Positions 1-7,667 of a DNA stretch of 38,389 bases are shown here, piece after piece (the first letter of the stretch is position 1; every line of letters begins with the position of its first letter). Made by a program: the position numbers and the translations under genes. This stretch comes from Campylobacteraceae bacterium (GTDB lineage: Bacteria; Campylobacterota; Campylobacteria; Campylobacterales; Sulfurovaceae): assembly GCA_027014605.1 (NCBI GenBank), contig JALWDJ010000042.1:1-38389 (forward strand). Direction: 5' to 3'. A model generated the notes under the pieces. That model was given only the letters and a program-made list of their open reading frames with translations, searched no databases and was not told the DNA's origin.

Positions 1-76
1 CTTGATTTTCTATTTACTTATATTTAGTTGTTAAAGACCATTTTTTATCTCTACAAACTCTAATTGGTTTGTGGAG
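1..76 (-). promoter_or_regulatory. rRNA leader with boxB-like hairpin and boxA antitermination motif
   Basis: Read on the minus strand, the leader starts near position 74. A hairpin has arms at 76-67 and 58-49 (9 of 10 pairs, 8-nt loop). Then comes TGGTCTTTAACA at 40-29, which matches the NusB/NusE boxA consensus TGCTCTTTAACA at 11 of 12 positions. A hairpin followed by boxA is the order seen in E. coli rrn leaders, where it loads the antitermination complex. The remaining 28 bases would lead towards a 16S gene outside the window. The motifs are seen directly; the rRNA identity is inferred. Confidence 0.72.
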
Positions 77-80
77 GCGT

Positions 81-147
81 ATTATAGACAAATTTTTCTT
101 TTATGTCAAGGATTTTTTGAAAAAAAAATCTTTTTTTTATATTTTTA
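81..147 (-). promoter_or_regulatory. Consensus sigma-70 promoter with UP-like element, reading left (probable rRNA operon promoter)
   Basis: On the minus strand there is a perfect -35 TTGACA (positions 109-104), a 17-bp spacer and a perfect -10 TATAAT (86-81), followed by a GC-richer discriminator (ACGCCTCC). Upstream of the -35, positions 110-147 are uninterrupted A and T tracts, as in the UP elements of stable-RNA promoters. A boxA motif follows downstream, so I infer that this drives an rRNA operon lying to the left of the window. Both hexamers are exact consensus, which is rare for ordinary genes. The promoter assignment is strong; its target is an inference because the RNA gene is outside the window. 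Confidence 0.8.
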
Positions 148-183
148 TCTATTAACTTACATATAATTAATAAATATGTTTTC

Positions 184-849
184 TTATAAATTCGGCTCTC
201 CTACAATAAAAGCATGTCCAGTCTCTGCCTCTATTGTAATTGTAAAATTATCATCTACTCCATTATTATCTTGGTCTATTTTATCTAATATAAATGTCAT
301 ATTACAATCTTGCTTCATTATATTTGAAAAATCTGGAGTATTATATGTTGTATTTCTATAGTGTGGACGACCTAGATAATCAAAAAGTATCTCTCTTCTA
401 TCACAACCACCTGAGACTATAACTCCACTATCTTTAATACCAAATCTTTTTGTTAAAAGTACAGAGGGTGTCTCATCATTTGCAAGATTTAAACAATCAT
501 TAGAAAAAATATATTTACCATCTATAGGATTAATGGCTGCTTCCTCTTTAGAAATACCATTAATCCCTCCTCCTAAACTTATATCAGAACCAACTCTATA
601 GGCAATATTATCACTACACTTTCTAATAGCAAACTGCCAATATGCTCTCTGCCACATAGGATTATTATCACTTCTATGTTTATTATCATTAAGTGCTAAT
701 TGTTGTGCTAATCTAATATGAGACAAGATAGTCTCACTCGCCTCCTGTTTTAAATCTCTAGTAGTGCTATCCATAGCAACAGATGCTAAAATAGCTAAAA
801 CAATAATAACAAAAACAACTTCAATAAGTGTAAATGCAGACTTTTTCAA
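184..849 (-). CDS. Type II/IV pseudopilin-like protein (prepilin N-terminal methylation signal)
   Basis: A 221-residue protein beginning MKKSAFTLIEVVFVIIVLAI, a class III prepilin signal: a short basic leader, cleavage expected after Ala5 (Ala in place of the usual Gly), Phe6 as the new methylated N-terminus, and the conserved Glu at mature position 5 (Glu10). About 20 hydrophobic residues follow and form the assembly helix. The remainder is a globular periplasmic domain with three to four cysteines (for example in NDCLN, GGCDRRE and KQDCNM) that could form disulfides. Proteins of this kind are minor pilins or pseudopilins of type II secretion or type IV pili. No other pilus genes are nearby, so the machine it serves cannot be told. 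It is divergent from hisB, and its 3' end runs into the presumed rRNA promoter. Confidence 0.8.
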   Translation of the reverse strand: MKKSAFTLIEVVFVIIVLAILASVAMDSTTRDLKQEASETILSHIRLAQQLALNDNKHRSDNNPMWQRAYWQFAIRKCSDNIAYRVGSDISLGGGINGISKEEAAINPIDGKYIFSNDCLNLANDETPSVLLTKRFGIKDSGVIVSGGCDRREILFDYLGRPHYRNTTYNTPDFSNIMKQDCNMTFILDKIDQDNNGVDDNFTITIEAETGHAFIVGEPNL

Positions 850-927
850 AAAATAACCTTATTTTATATTATATGCTTATGATTATATCATATATTTAAT
901 ATAAATTTAATTTTAAAATAAACTCTC

Positions 928-938
928 TATCAGTGATA
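928..938. promoter_or_regulatory. Short perfect palindrome in the hisB upstream region (possible operator)
   Basis: TATCAGTGATA is an exact dyad with a central G, about 40 bases upstream of hisB. A TATACA-like -10 candidate lies some 13 bases downstream of it, so a bound protein would cover the -35 region. The sequence resembles the core of the TetR operator. No tetR-like gene is present here, so the identity of any binding protein is unknown and chance is possible. Confidence 0.25.
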
Positions 939-979
939 AAAGTGTATTTTATACATATTTTTTTTAATTAGGAAATGGT

Positions 980-1552
980 ATGGTAGAAGTATATCGAAAT
1001 ACAAAAGAGACAGAGATAACTGTTAAACTTAAACTTAGAGATTTAGGAGATTATAATATAGATACAGGTATAGGTTTTTTTAACCATATGTTAGAAGCTT
1101 TTAGTAAACATTCTCATATTAATTTAGATATTTTATGTAAAGGTGATACTTATATTGATGATCATCACTCTGTTGAAGATATAGGGATTGTACTTGGTCA
1201 AGCCTTTGCAAAGGCTGTATATCCTATAGAAAATATTGAGAGATATGGAAATGCTACGGTTGTAATGGATGAAGCATCTGTAAGTTGTGATTTGGATATA
1301 TCTAATCGACCATTTTTAATATTTGATATGCCAATAGATGGTAAAATCGGTTCATTTGATGTTGAATTAGTTGAAGAGTTTTTTAGAGCCTTTGCATTTA
1401 ATGCAAAATTGACTATTCATTTAATAGTAAATAGAGGTAAAAATAGACACCATATAGTAGAGGCATCTTTTAAAGCTTTAGCTGTGGCACTTAGAAGGGC
1501 ATTAAGTATCAATGAAAAGTCTGGAGTACCTAGTACAAAGGGAGTCTTATGA
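980..1552 (+). CDS. hisB: Imidazoleglycerol-phosphate dehydratase
   Basis: The enzyme dehydrates imidazole-glycerol phosphate to imidazole-acetol phosphate in histidine biosynthesis, in the cytoplasm. The 190 residues match the length of monofunctional HisB. Both metal-binding motifs are visible: DDHHSVEDIG near residue 60 and HHIVEASFKALA near residue 155, together with the N-terminal GIGFFNHML motif. The start is set by an AGGA sequence six bases before the ATG. It lacks the histidinol-phosphatase domain found in enterobacterial HisB. The stop overlaps the kdsC start (ATGA), giving a translationally coupled hisB-kdsC-lptC operon that mixes histidine and LPS genes; a similar hisB/LPS gene linkage is, as I recall, common in Campylobacterota. 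Confidence 0.96.
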   Translation: MVEVYRNTKETEITVKLKLRDLGDYNIDTGIGFFNHMLEAFSKHSHINLDILCKGDTYIDDHHSVEDIGIVLGQAFAKAVYPIENIERYGNATVVMDEASVSCDLDISNRPFLIFDMPIDGKIGSFDVELVEEFFRAFAFNAKLTIHLIVNRGKNRHHIVEASFKALAVALRRALSINEKSGVPSTKGVL

Positions 1553-2046
1553 GTATAGAGCTTATAGTTTTAGATGTCGATGGAACTATGACTGATGGGA
1601 AAATTGGATATACTCAAAATGGAGATGAGATTAAATCTTTCTGTGTTAAAGATGGTTTAGGTATCTCATCTTGGATTAGACTTGGTAAAAGTGTAGCAAT
1701 TATCACAGGAAGAGAATCTAAAATAGTAGAAAAAAGAGCCAAAGAGTTAGGAATTAAACACTTATATCAAGGAGTTCATAACAAAAAAAAGGTTCTAGAG
1801 GAGTTATTAAATAAATTAAATTTGACTATAGATAGAGTTGCATCTATTGGAGATGATTTAAATGATTTTTATATATTAAACGCTTCTAAATTATCATTTG
1901 TACCTAATAATTCATCATCTTATGTTAAAAAGATTGCTTCAATTATATTATCTAAAAATGGGGGAGATGGAGCTGTAAGAGAGATGATTGAATATCTTAT
2001 TAATTTAGAAAATTTAAAAGAGGATTATCTAAAATTATGGCATTAA
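1549..2046 (+). CDS. kdsC: 3-deoxy-D-manno-octulosonate 8-phosphate phosphatase (HAD family)
   Basis: Removes phosphate from KDO-8-phosphate to yield KDO for the LPS inner core. The 165-residue protein is the size of the cap-less, tetrameric C0-type HAD phosphatases. The motifs are complete: LDVDGTMTDG (nucleophile and acid Asp at about residues 9 and 11), ITGRES (motif II), the Lys in the GVHNKKK segment, and GDDLND (motif IV, Mg2+). The ATG overlaps the hisB stop, and its own 3' end overlaps lptC by 10 bases. Linkage to lptC supports a KDO/LPS role over other small HAD phosphatases. Confidence 0.93.
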   Translation: MSIELIVLDVDGTMTDGKIGYTQNGDEIKSFCVKDGLGISSWIRLGKSVAIITGRESKIVEKRAKELGIKHLYQGVHNKKKVLEELLNKLNLTIDRVASIGDDLNDFYILNASKLSFVPNNSSSYVKKIASIILSKNGGDGAVREMIEYLINLENLKEDYLKLWH

Positions 2047-2540
2047 GGGTAGAATATATTCTAATATTATCGATAATAGTAGTAGGAGTCTTTATATTTA
2101 TAGAGAAACCTAAGAATATAAAAGTAATTGAATCAAACTCTACAAAAGAGCTTTTTTTTAAAAACTTCTCTCTATTAGAGATAGATGAACATGGAATAAA
2201 AAATCAACTAAATGCTAAAGAGGCTACAAAAGATAAAAACTCTTTTTATCTTATAGATATAAATATTACACATGATAAAACAGATAATATATTAGCTAAA
2301 AAAGCCATATATATGAAAGATTTTATCTACTTAAAAGATAGAGTTACTTTAAAAAGAAAAGGTGAATTTCAATTCTCAACAAATGATTTAAACTATAGAG
2401 TAAAAGATAAAATAGCCTACACAAATAGTGGATTTATCTTAAAAATAAATCAAAATAGAATAAATGGCACTAATCTCTATTATAATTTAAAAACTAAAGA
2501 GATAAGTGCTAAAGAGATTAATGCCTCTATTGATTACTAA
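2037..2540 (+). CDS. lptC: LptC-like LPS export protein
   Basis: A 167-residue bitopic protein with one N-terminal membrane helix (about residues 7-22) and a periplasmic domain with the alternating polar/hydrophobic strands of the LptC/LptA beta-jellyroll. LptC belongs to the LptBFGC complex that extracts LPS from the inner membrane and passes it to LptA. The call rests on topology, size and its place directly after kdsC, as in the enterobacterial kdsC-lptC-lptA order; sequence conservation in this family is low. The usual lptA is absent: the next gene, pgk, is convergent and overlaps the stop codon. Three bacterial N-glycosylation sequons (ESNST, DINIT, EINAS) lie in the periplasmic part. 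Confidence 0.78.
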   Translation: MALRVEYILILSIIVVGVFIFIEKPKNIKVIESNSTKELFFKNFSLLEIDEHGIKNQLNAKEATKDKNSFYLIDINITHDKTDNILAKKAIYMKDFIYLKDRVTLKRKGEFQFSTNDLNYRVKDKIAYTNSGFILKINQNRINGTNLYYNLKTKEISAKEINASIDY

Positions 2541-3748
2541 TTTTTTCTATCAAGTCCCTCAAATCCTGGTAAAACTTTTCCCTCTAATATTTTTAAACTT
2601 GCTCCTCCTCCTGTAGAGATATAACTAAAATTTTCTCTCTCTCCAGCTCTCTCAACAGCATCAGCTGTATCTCCACCACCAACTATTGTATAGGCGTAAC
2701 TATCAACAATAGCCGTAGCCAATCTATTTGTTCCCCTTGAAAACCTATTAACCTCATAAATTCCCATAGGTCCATTCCAAATAATGGTATTTGATAGGTG
2801 GACAGCTTCAGAAAATAGTTTAAGAGTAGCAGGTCCAATATCAACAGCACTAAAATTATCTTCAATATCTTGAATTGGTACGACTCTTACATCTGTAGGA
2901 TTTTCTATAGAGTTAGTAGTGACTGCATCAAATGGAAGATATAGATTGACTTTATGTTTTTTTAAATCTTCTATTACTTGCTTAGCTACTCTAATATAAT
3001 CTTTCTCATAAAATGATGATTTCATATCATATCCTAACGCCTCTAAAAAGGTATTACTCATAGCACCACCAATAATAAGCTTATCTATCTTTGGTATAAT
3101 CTCACTAAGAAGAGTAATTTTAGATGATATTTTAGCACCACCAAGAACTAAAGCTATTGGTGGAGTTGGATTTTCTAACGCTTTACTAAATGCCTCTATC
3201 TCTTTTATCATTAAAAAACCTGCAACTTTTGTTTTTACAAATTTAGTTATCCCATAGGTTGAAGCGTGTTTTCTATGGGCAGTTCCAAAAGCATCATTTA
3301 CATAGACATCACAAATTGATGCTAACTTTTTAGATAACTCTTCACTATTTTTCTCTTCTCCCTCATAAAAACGGATATTTTCAAGTAAAAATACTCTCTC
3401 TAAAGAACAAGTTGCTATCTCATCTTTCGACTCTTCAAAATTTTCTACAAATTCAACTTTTCTATGTAAAAGTTTCTCTAATCTTTTCTGAATTGGTTTT
3501 AGACTATATTTTTTATTATATCTACCTTTTGGTCTTCCTAAGTGTGAAATAAGAGTAATAGAACATGCATCATTATCTATACAGTAATTAATTGTGGGCA
3601 AAGCCATTCTTATTCTTCTATCATCAGAGATATTTTGATGTTCGTCCATAGGAACATTAAAATCTACTCTAATAAGTACTCTCTTACCTGCAATATCTAC
3701 ATCTTTAATACTTTTAACACCTGCCATATATTTAATATTACTTATCAA
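2537..3748 (-). CDS. pgk: Phosphoglycerate kinase
   Basis: Catalyses the reversible transfer of phosphate between 1,3-bisphosphoglycerate and ADP in glycolysis or gluconeogenesis. The 403 residues have the two-lobe family layout: VRVDFNVPMD and SHLGRPKG in the N-terminal substrate domain, and GGAKISSK and the GGGDTADAV/STGGGASL motifs in the C-terminal nucleotide domain. The start is a TTG: AAAGGAG at 3762-3756 leaves 7 bases to it, whereas the first internal ATG (residue 8) is about 28 bases from any Shine-Dalgarno. It starts three bases after the stop of the upstream nucleotidyltransferase fusion, so the two are co-transcribed. It overlaps the convergent lptC by four bases. Confidence 0.96.
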   Translation of the reverse strand: MISNIKYMAGVKSIKDVDIAGKRVLIRVDFNVPMDEHQNISDDRRIRMALPTINYCIDNDACSITLISHLGRPKGRYNKKYSLKPIQKRLEKLLHRKVEFVENFEESKDEIATCSLERVFLLENIRFYEGEEKNSEELSKKLASICDVYVNDAFGTAHRKHASTYGITKFVKTKVAGFLMIKEIEAFSKALENPTPPIALVLGGAKISSKITLLSEIIPKIDKLIIGGAMSNTFLEALGYDMKSSFYEKDYIRVAKQVIEDLKKHKVNLYLPFDAVTTNSIENPTDVRVVPIQDIEDNFSAVDIGPATLKLFSEAVHLSNTIIWNGPMGIYEVNRFSRGTNRLATAIVDSYAYTIVGGGDTADAVERAGERENFSYISTGGGASLKILEGKVLPGFEGLDRKN

Positions 3749-3751
3749 TAT

Positions 3752-6259
3752 CTACTCCTTTGACCACTTCTCAATTTTTTTAGAATACTCCTCTAAAATA
3801 CCCTCACCTCTACTATTATTTTCTGCTTGTATATATATATTTAAATTATCAGTATATAAATCTGGTATCATTAAAATCCAGTCGTTATTATCTAGCCAAA
3901 TTTTAACTCCATCTATTGTTGATGATTTTTTACCTTTTGCATCATTTAAAAACATACGCATCATTTTACCTTTTAATGCTTGAGTACATCCTATTTGTGT
4001 AGTTTTATAGTAAAATTTTGGTAGAGAACTAATAATAGTAGAGAGCTTTACATTATGGGTTAACATCATTTCTAATATTTTTAAAGTTGCATACATAGAG
4101 TCTCTATGTGTTGCAAAATCTGTAAATGTAAAGTTTCCTTCACCAGTTGCAACTAAATCATATTTTCTTAAATCTTTATCTTTAAAATTTGAATACTGCC
4201 CTCTCTCTATCTCTACATTTTCAAACTTTACGATATCTGATGCCCATGTAGGTAAAAATACTCTCTTTTTAATACCTATTTTTTTAGCTTCCATATCTAA
4301 AAGCATAAGTACAACAAATAGTGAGGCCTGTTTATCAAGTAGATAACCATTATCACAAACTATATCTAACCTCTGTCCATAAGGATATAGAATAAATCCA
4401 GCATTAAGTTTAAGTGCCTTAATGACTTCACTCATATCTTTATTTGACTGTTTTATTAGACTCTTAATATTTGCTAATCTAGTACTATCTTCATGAGCAT
4501 TAAATATAATATTATCTATATTTAAATCATTCAAAATATTTGGAAATATCTCTGAAGCAATACCATGCATCATATCAACTGCTATTCTGAAATTTGCATT
4601 TTTTAACTTATCTATTTTAAGAAGTAACTCTATCTCCTCTTTATATTTTTTATACTCTTGTTCATGCTCTAAATTATATATTTCACCTATTTTAGAGTAA
4701 TCAACACGACGAAATGATTCTTTAAAAAAAGATTTTTCTATCTTTTTAGCTATATTGCTATCTATTCTTAAAGCTTCATGATTAAAAAATGTAATAACTG
4801 TACTTGTTGGGTCATCTATCTTCTGATTAAAATATATACCTCCAACACATTTATTATCTATAGCAATATGACAACGCATAATAGCAGATGGAATTGCACT
4901 ATAATCAACTACATTTACACCCGAAGAGAGTATTCCACCTAAAAAAGCTCTCTTTAACATTCTTGAATTTTTGTGATAATCTCTTGCCACTAATATAGTT
5001 GAGCCAACAGGAAGCTGTGCTCCAAAAGCCTCTGCTAATTTTGTTACCATCTCACAAGATAACTCTACATTAGATTTTCCAATAACTCTTCCATGTTCAA
5101 ATATGGAGTTTTTATATCTACTACCTAAAATCAAGTTACTACTAACAATTGAGGCATCTTCAATTTTTTTATCTGCCCAGATAGTTACATCTTTTTCTAC
5201 TCTAACTAAATCTCCAATCTCACAACCCTCAGCCAAAATCATTCCTGCCTTAGCTGTAACATTTTTACCTATTATATTATTGTTACAAATTACACAACTA
5301 TCAAATTTTGCACCTTTACCAATAGATACATCTTCCCATATTATACTATTTCTAATATTACTATCTTTTCCAATAGTAACTCTATCTCCAATAACAACAT
5401 TATTTAATTTAATACCCTTTTTAAGGGTAACATCTTCTCCTAAGACTACTGTTCCAATAATCTCTATGCTATTATCTAATTTATACACCTCATCACTATA
5501 GAGTACTCCATCAGGGAAAATCTGTTTTTTACCCTTGATTTTAAAATCTAATCTATTAGATAAGATGTCATCATGAACCTCTCTATAGCTTTCAGGATTA
5601 CCTACATCTCTCCAATACCCTTTGGCATAACCTGCCATTAAGTCAACCCCTCTACTCATTAAGAGAGGAAATAAATCTTTAGCAAAGTCAAAATTCTCTT
5701 TCTCTGGAATATAATCTAATATTTCAGGCTCTATTATATATATACCTGTATTTATGGTATCACTAAATACTTCTCCCCAACTCGGTTTTTCCAAAAACTT
5801 TTCAATCTTCCCATCTTCATTTGCAATAACTACTCCAAACTCTAAAGGGTTATCTACAGAGGTTAGGGTAATAGTTAATTTTGACTCTTTTGATTTATGA
5901 TAGTCAAATATCTTTTGAAAGTTAAAATCTGTTACTAAATCTCCACTAATAATAATAAAATTATCATCTCCAATATGTTCTTGTGCTAATTTAACAGCAC
6001 CTGCTGTTCCATAATCATCATCAGGTACAACATAAGTAATTTTAATTCCAAAATCACTTCCATCTCCAAAATAATCTTTTATAATTTCTGGCTTAAAATA
6101 GAGTAATATAATAAATTCTTCAATCCCTAAATCTTTTAGGGTCATCATTGTATGTTCCATCATTGGTCTATTTGTAATTGGTAACATTGGTTTTGGTCTT
6201 GAGTTTGTAAGTGGTTGTATTCTTGTTCCAAAACCACCTGCCATAATAACTGCTTTCAT
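3752..6259 (-). CDS. NDP-sugar pyrophosphorylase fused to a degenerate phosphomannomutase-like domain
   Basis: An 835-residue three-part protein. Residues about 1-240 are a nucleotidyltransferase (MAGGFGTRIQPLT, KPMLPI, and ISGDLVTDF with the metal-binding Asp) of the mannose-1-phosphate guanylyltransferase or glucose-1-phosphate type. Residues about 260-380 are hexapeptide repeats forming a left-handed beta-helix. Residues about 385-835 have the phosphohexomutase fold. The mutase part looks inactive: the phosphoserine loop (normally TASHNP) is replaced around 478-484 by NQKIDDP, and the Mg2+ loop (normally DGDGDR) reads YPYGQR near 624. I recall similarly degenerate loops in related fusions from other phyla. 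The role is likely sugar-nucleotide supply for surface polysaccharide, or regulation of it; the sugar cannot be told. It heads an operon with pgk. Confidence 0.85.
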   Translation of the reverse strand: MKAVIMAGGFGTRIQPLTNSRPKPMLPITNRPMMEHTMMTLKDLGIEEFIILLYFKPEIIKDYFGDGSDFGIKITYVVPDDDYGTAGAVKLAQEHIGDDNFIIISGDLVTDFNFQKIFDYHKSKESKLTITLTSVDNPLEFGVVIANEDGKIEKFLEKPSWGEVFSDTINTGIYIIEPEILDYIPEKENFDFAKDLFPLLMSRGVDLMAGYAKGYWRDVGNPESYREVHDDILSNRLDFKIKGKKQIFPDGVLYSDEVYKLDNSIEIIGTVVLGEDVTLKKGIKLNNVVIGDRVTIGKDSNIRNSIIWEDVSIGKGAKFDSCVICNNNIIGKNVTAKAGMILAEGCEIGDLVRVEKDVTIWADKKIEDASIVSSNLILGSRYKNSIFEHGRVIGKSNVELSCEMVTKLAEAFGAQLPVGSTILVARDYHKNSRMLKRAFLGGILSSGVNVVDYSAIPSAIMRCHIAIDNKCVGGIYFNQKIDDPTSTVITFFNHEALRIDSNIAKKIEKSFFKESFRRVDYSKIGEIYNLEHEQEYKKYKEEIELLLKIDKLKNANFRIAVDMMHGIASEIFPNILNDLNIDNIIFNAHEDSTRLANIKSLIKQSNKDMSEVIKALKLNAGFILYPYGQRLDIVCDNGYLLDKQASLFVVLMLLDMEAKKIGIKKRVFLPTWASDIVKFENVEIERGQYSNFKDKDLRKYDLVATGEGNFTFTDFATHRDSMYATLKILEMMLTHNVKLSTIISSLPKFYYKTTQIGCTQALKGKMMRMFLNDAKGKKSSTIDGVKIWLDNNDWILMIPDLYTDNLNIYIQAENNSRGEGILEEYSKKIEKWSKE

Positions 6260-6308
6260 CTTTTTATCCTATTTATATAGTTATATTCTGTTATATTGAT
6301 TATTATCA

Positions 6309-6330
6309 TTTCATATAATATTAAATGAAA
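6309..6330. promoter_or_regulatory. 22-bp near-perfect dyad upstream of the nucleotidyltransferase-pgk operon
   Basis: Positions 6309-6330 form a dyad centred on AATATT, with outer arms TTTCAT/ATGAAA and one mismatched pair. It lies 50 bases before the start codon, inside a 289-bp AT-rich gap (6260-6548) that otherwise holds only the carA terminator. Its size and symmetry suit a dimeric repressor site, but AT-rich DNA produces such dyads by chance more often than mixed sequence does. Confidence 0.3.
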
Positions 6331-6536
6331 CTTAAAGTAAGCTTTATTGAATATTAAGAATAAAGATTAAAATCATTATATCAACTTATTAATTTGTATA
6401 AGAGATCTTTTGATTAATTAATATTTTTATATATTTGAATTATAACAGATAATAGATATATTTAAAATAGTGAGATTTTGATAAAAAATATTTTTAATGT
6501 TAATTAAGATTAATATTTAATTTAAGTTAAAATTAT

Positions 6537-6563
6537 AAAAAAGAGAGATTACAATATCTCTCT
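6537..6563 (-). terminator. Rho-independent terminator spanning the carA stop codon
   Basis: On the minus strand an 8-bp perfect stem, AGAGAGAT (6563-6556) with ATCTCTCT (6549-6542), closes a 6-base loop and is followed by five U residues and further A/U. The carA stop codon (6551-6549) straddles the end of the loop and the start of the descending arm. It would terminate the hisZ-purA-DUF507-carA transcript. Confidence 0.7.
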
Positions 6564-7667
6564 AAATTTAGTAAATATATAACTACTCTCATGAGGACCT
6601 GGACTTGCTTCTGGATGGTGTTGAACTGATATTATTGGAGACTCTTTATATTTTAACCCCTCAATAGTATTATCAAATAGATTAGTATGCGTAACTGTTG
6701 CTATCTCTGTTATGTTATCTGGTACATTATAGTTATGATTTTGTGCTGTTATCTCTATACTACCTGTATTAGAGTTTTTAACAGGATGATTTCCACCATG
6801 GTGTCCAAATTTAAGTTTATATGTATCATATCCATGTGCAATAGATAATAGTTGATGTCCTAAACAGATGGCAAACATTGGAACTTTAGCATTAATTAAC
6901 TTTTTAATTTTACCTTGCTCCTCTTTTAAAATTAGAGGGTCACCAGGTCCATTTGAGAGGAACACTCCATCTATCTCTTTAGATTTAAATCTCTCTATAA
7001 TAGTCTCTGCCTTTATGAAGTTTGGAACTACCTCTACTTCCATACCCGCATAAGTTAACTCATTTAGTATATTTCTCTTAACTCCAAAATCTAAAGCCAA
7101 TATTTTTTTTGTAGTTTTTGGTTTTTGATATTCAAAATCTCTTATGCTATATCTTGACTCTTTATGAATATATGGTTTCTTAGTAGATACCTCTTTAATA
7201 TAATTAATCTCTTCAATTCTAGGAGAATTATCCAATATCTCTTTTAACTCTTTTTTAGAGCTAATCTTAGTTGAAGCTATCATCATCATAGAGCCACTAT
7301 CTCTTAACATTTTAGTTAAAAAACGGGTATCAATATCTGTTATACCTAAAATATTATATCTCTTTAGTAGAGTATCCAAAGACTCTTCAGCTCTAAAATT
7401 AGATGGTCTCTTTTGGTATGAACGAACTATTATCCCTTTACAGTAAGCTCTTCTACTCTCCATATCTTGAGAGTTACAACCAACATTTCCAATCTCTGGC
7501 ATAGTAAAAGTGACAAACTGTCCTGCATAACTTGGGTCTGTTACTATCTCTTGATAACCTGTAATAGAAGTATTAAATACAATCTCCCCAATACTAGTTC
7601 CAACTGCACCAAAACTATTAGCTTCTAAAAATATACCATTTTCAAAATATAGCCAAATTTTCTGCAT
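6549..7667 (-). CDS. carA: Carbamoyl-phosphate synthase small (glutaminase) subunit
   Basis: Hydrolyses glutamine and channels ammonia to the CarB subunit, which makes carbamoyl phosphate for arginine and pyrimidines. The 372 residues match the family. The N-terminal half has the CarA-specific fold (TGYQEIVTDPSYAGQ, then the RxFRAEESLD region); the C-terminal half is a class I amidotransferase with the nucleophile Cys in AICLGHQ near residue 265 and the His/Glu pair in HHPEASPGP near 350. Its start overlaps the end of the DUF507 gene by one base. It is the last gene of a four-gene operon; carB is not in the window, which is common in bacteria that keep the two subunits apart. Confidence 0.96.
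   Translation of the reverse strand: MQKIWLYFENGIFLEANSFGAVGTSIGEIVFNTSITGYQEIVTDPSYAGQFVTFTMPEIGNVGCNSQDMESRRAYCKGIIVRSYQKRPSNFRAEESLDTLLKRYNILGITDIDTRFLTKMLRDSGSMMMIASTKISSKKELKEILDNSPRIEEINYIKEVSTKKPYIHKESRYSIRDFEYQKPKTTKKILALDFGVKRNILNELTYAGMEVEVVPNFIKAETIIERFKSKEIDGVFLSNGPGDPLILKEEQGKIKKLINAKVPMFAICLGHQLLSIAHGYDTYKLKFGHHGGNHPVKNSNTGSIEITAQNHNYNVPDNITEIATVTHTNLFDNTIEGLKYKESPIISVQHHPEASPGPHESSYIFTKFREIL

Noticed and set aside
111-138. Plus-strand hairpin GATTTTTT-GAAA-AAAAAATC followed by eight T, resembling a terminator
   Set aside because: No plus-strand gene precedes it, and it lies exactly where an UP element is expected upstream of the minus-strand -35. The A/T tracts are better explained that way.
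5103-5501. 132-codon plus-strand ORF
   Set aside because: Antisense to the hexapeptide-repeat region of the nucleotidyltransferase fusion; the repeated Ile/Pro/Thr pattern is a mirror of that repeat.
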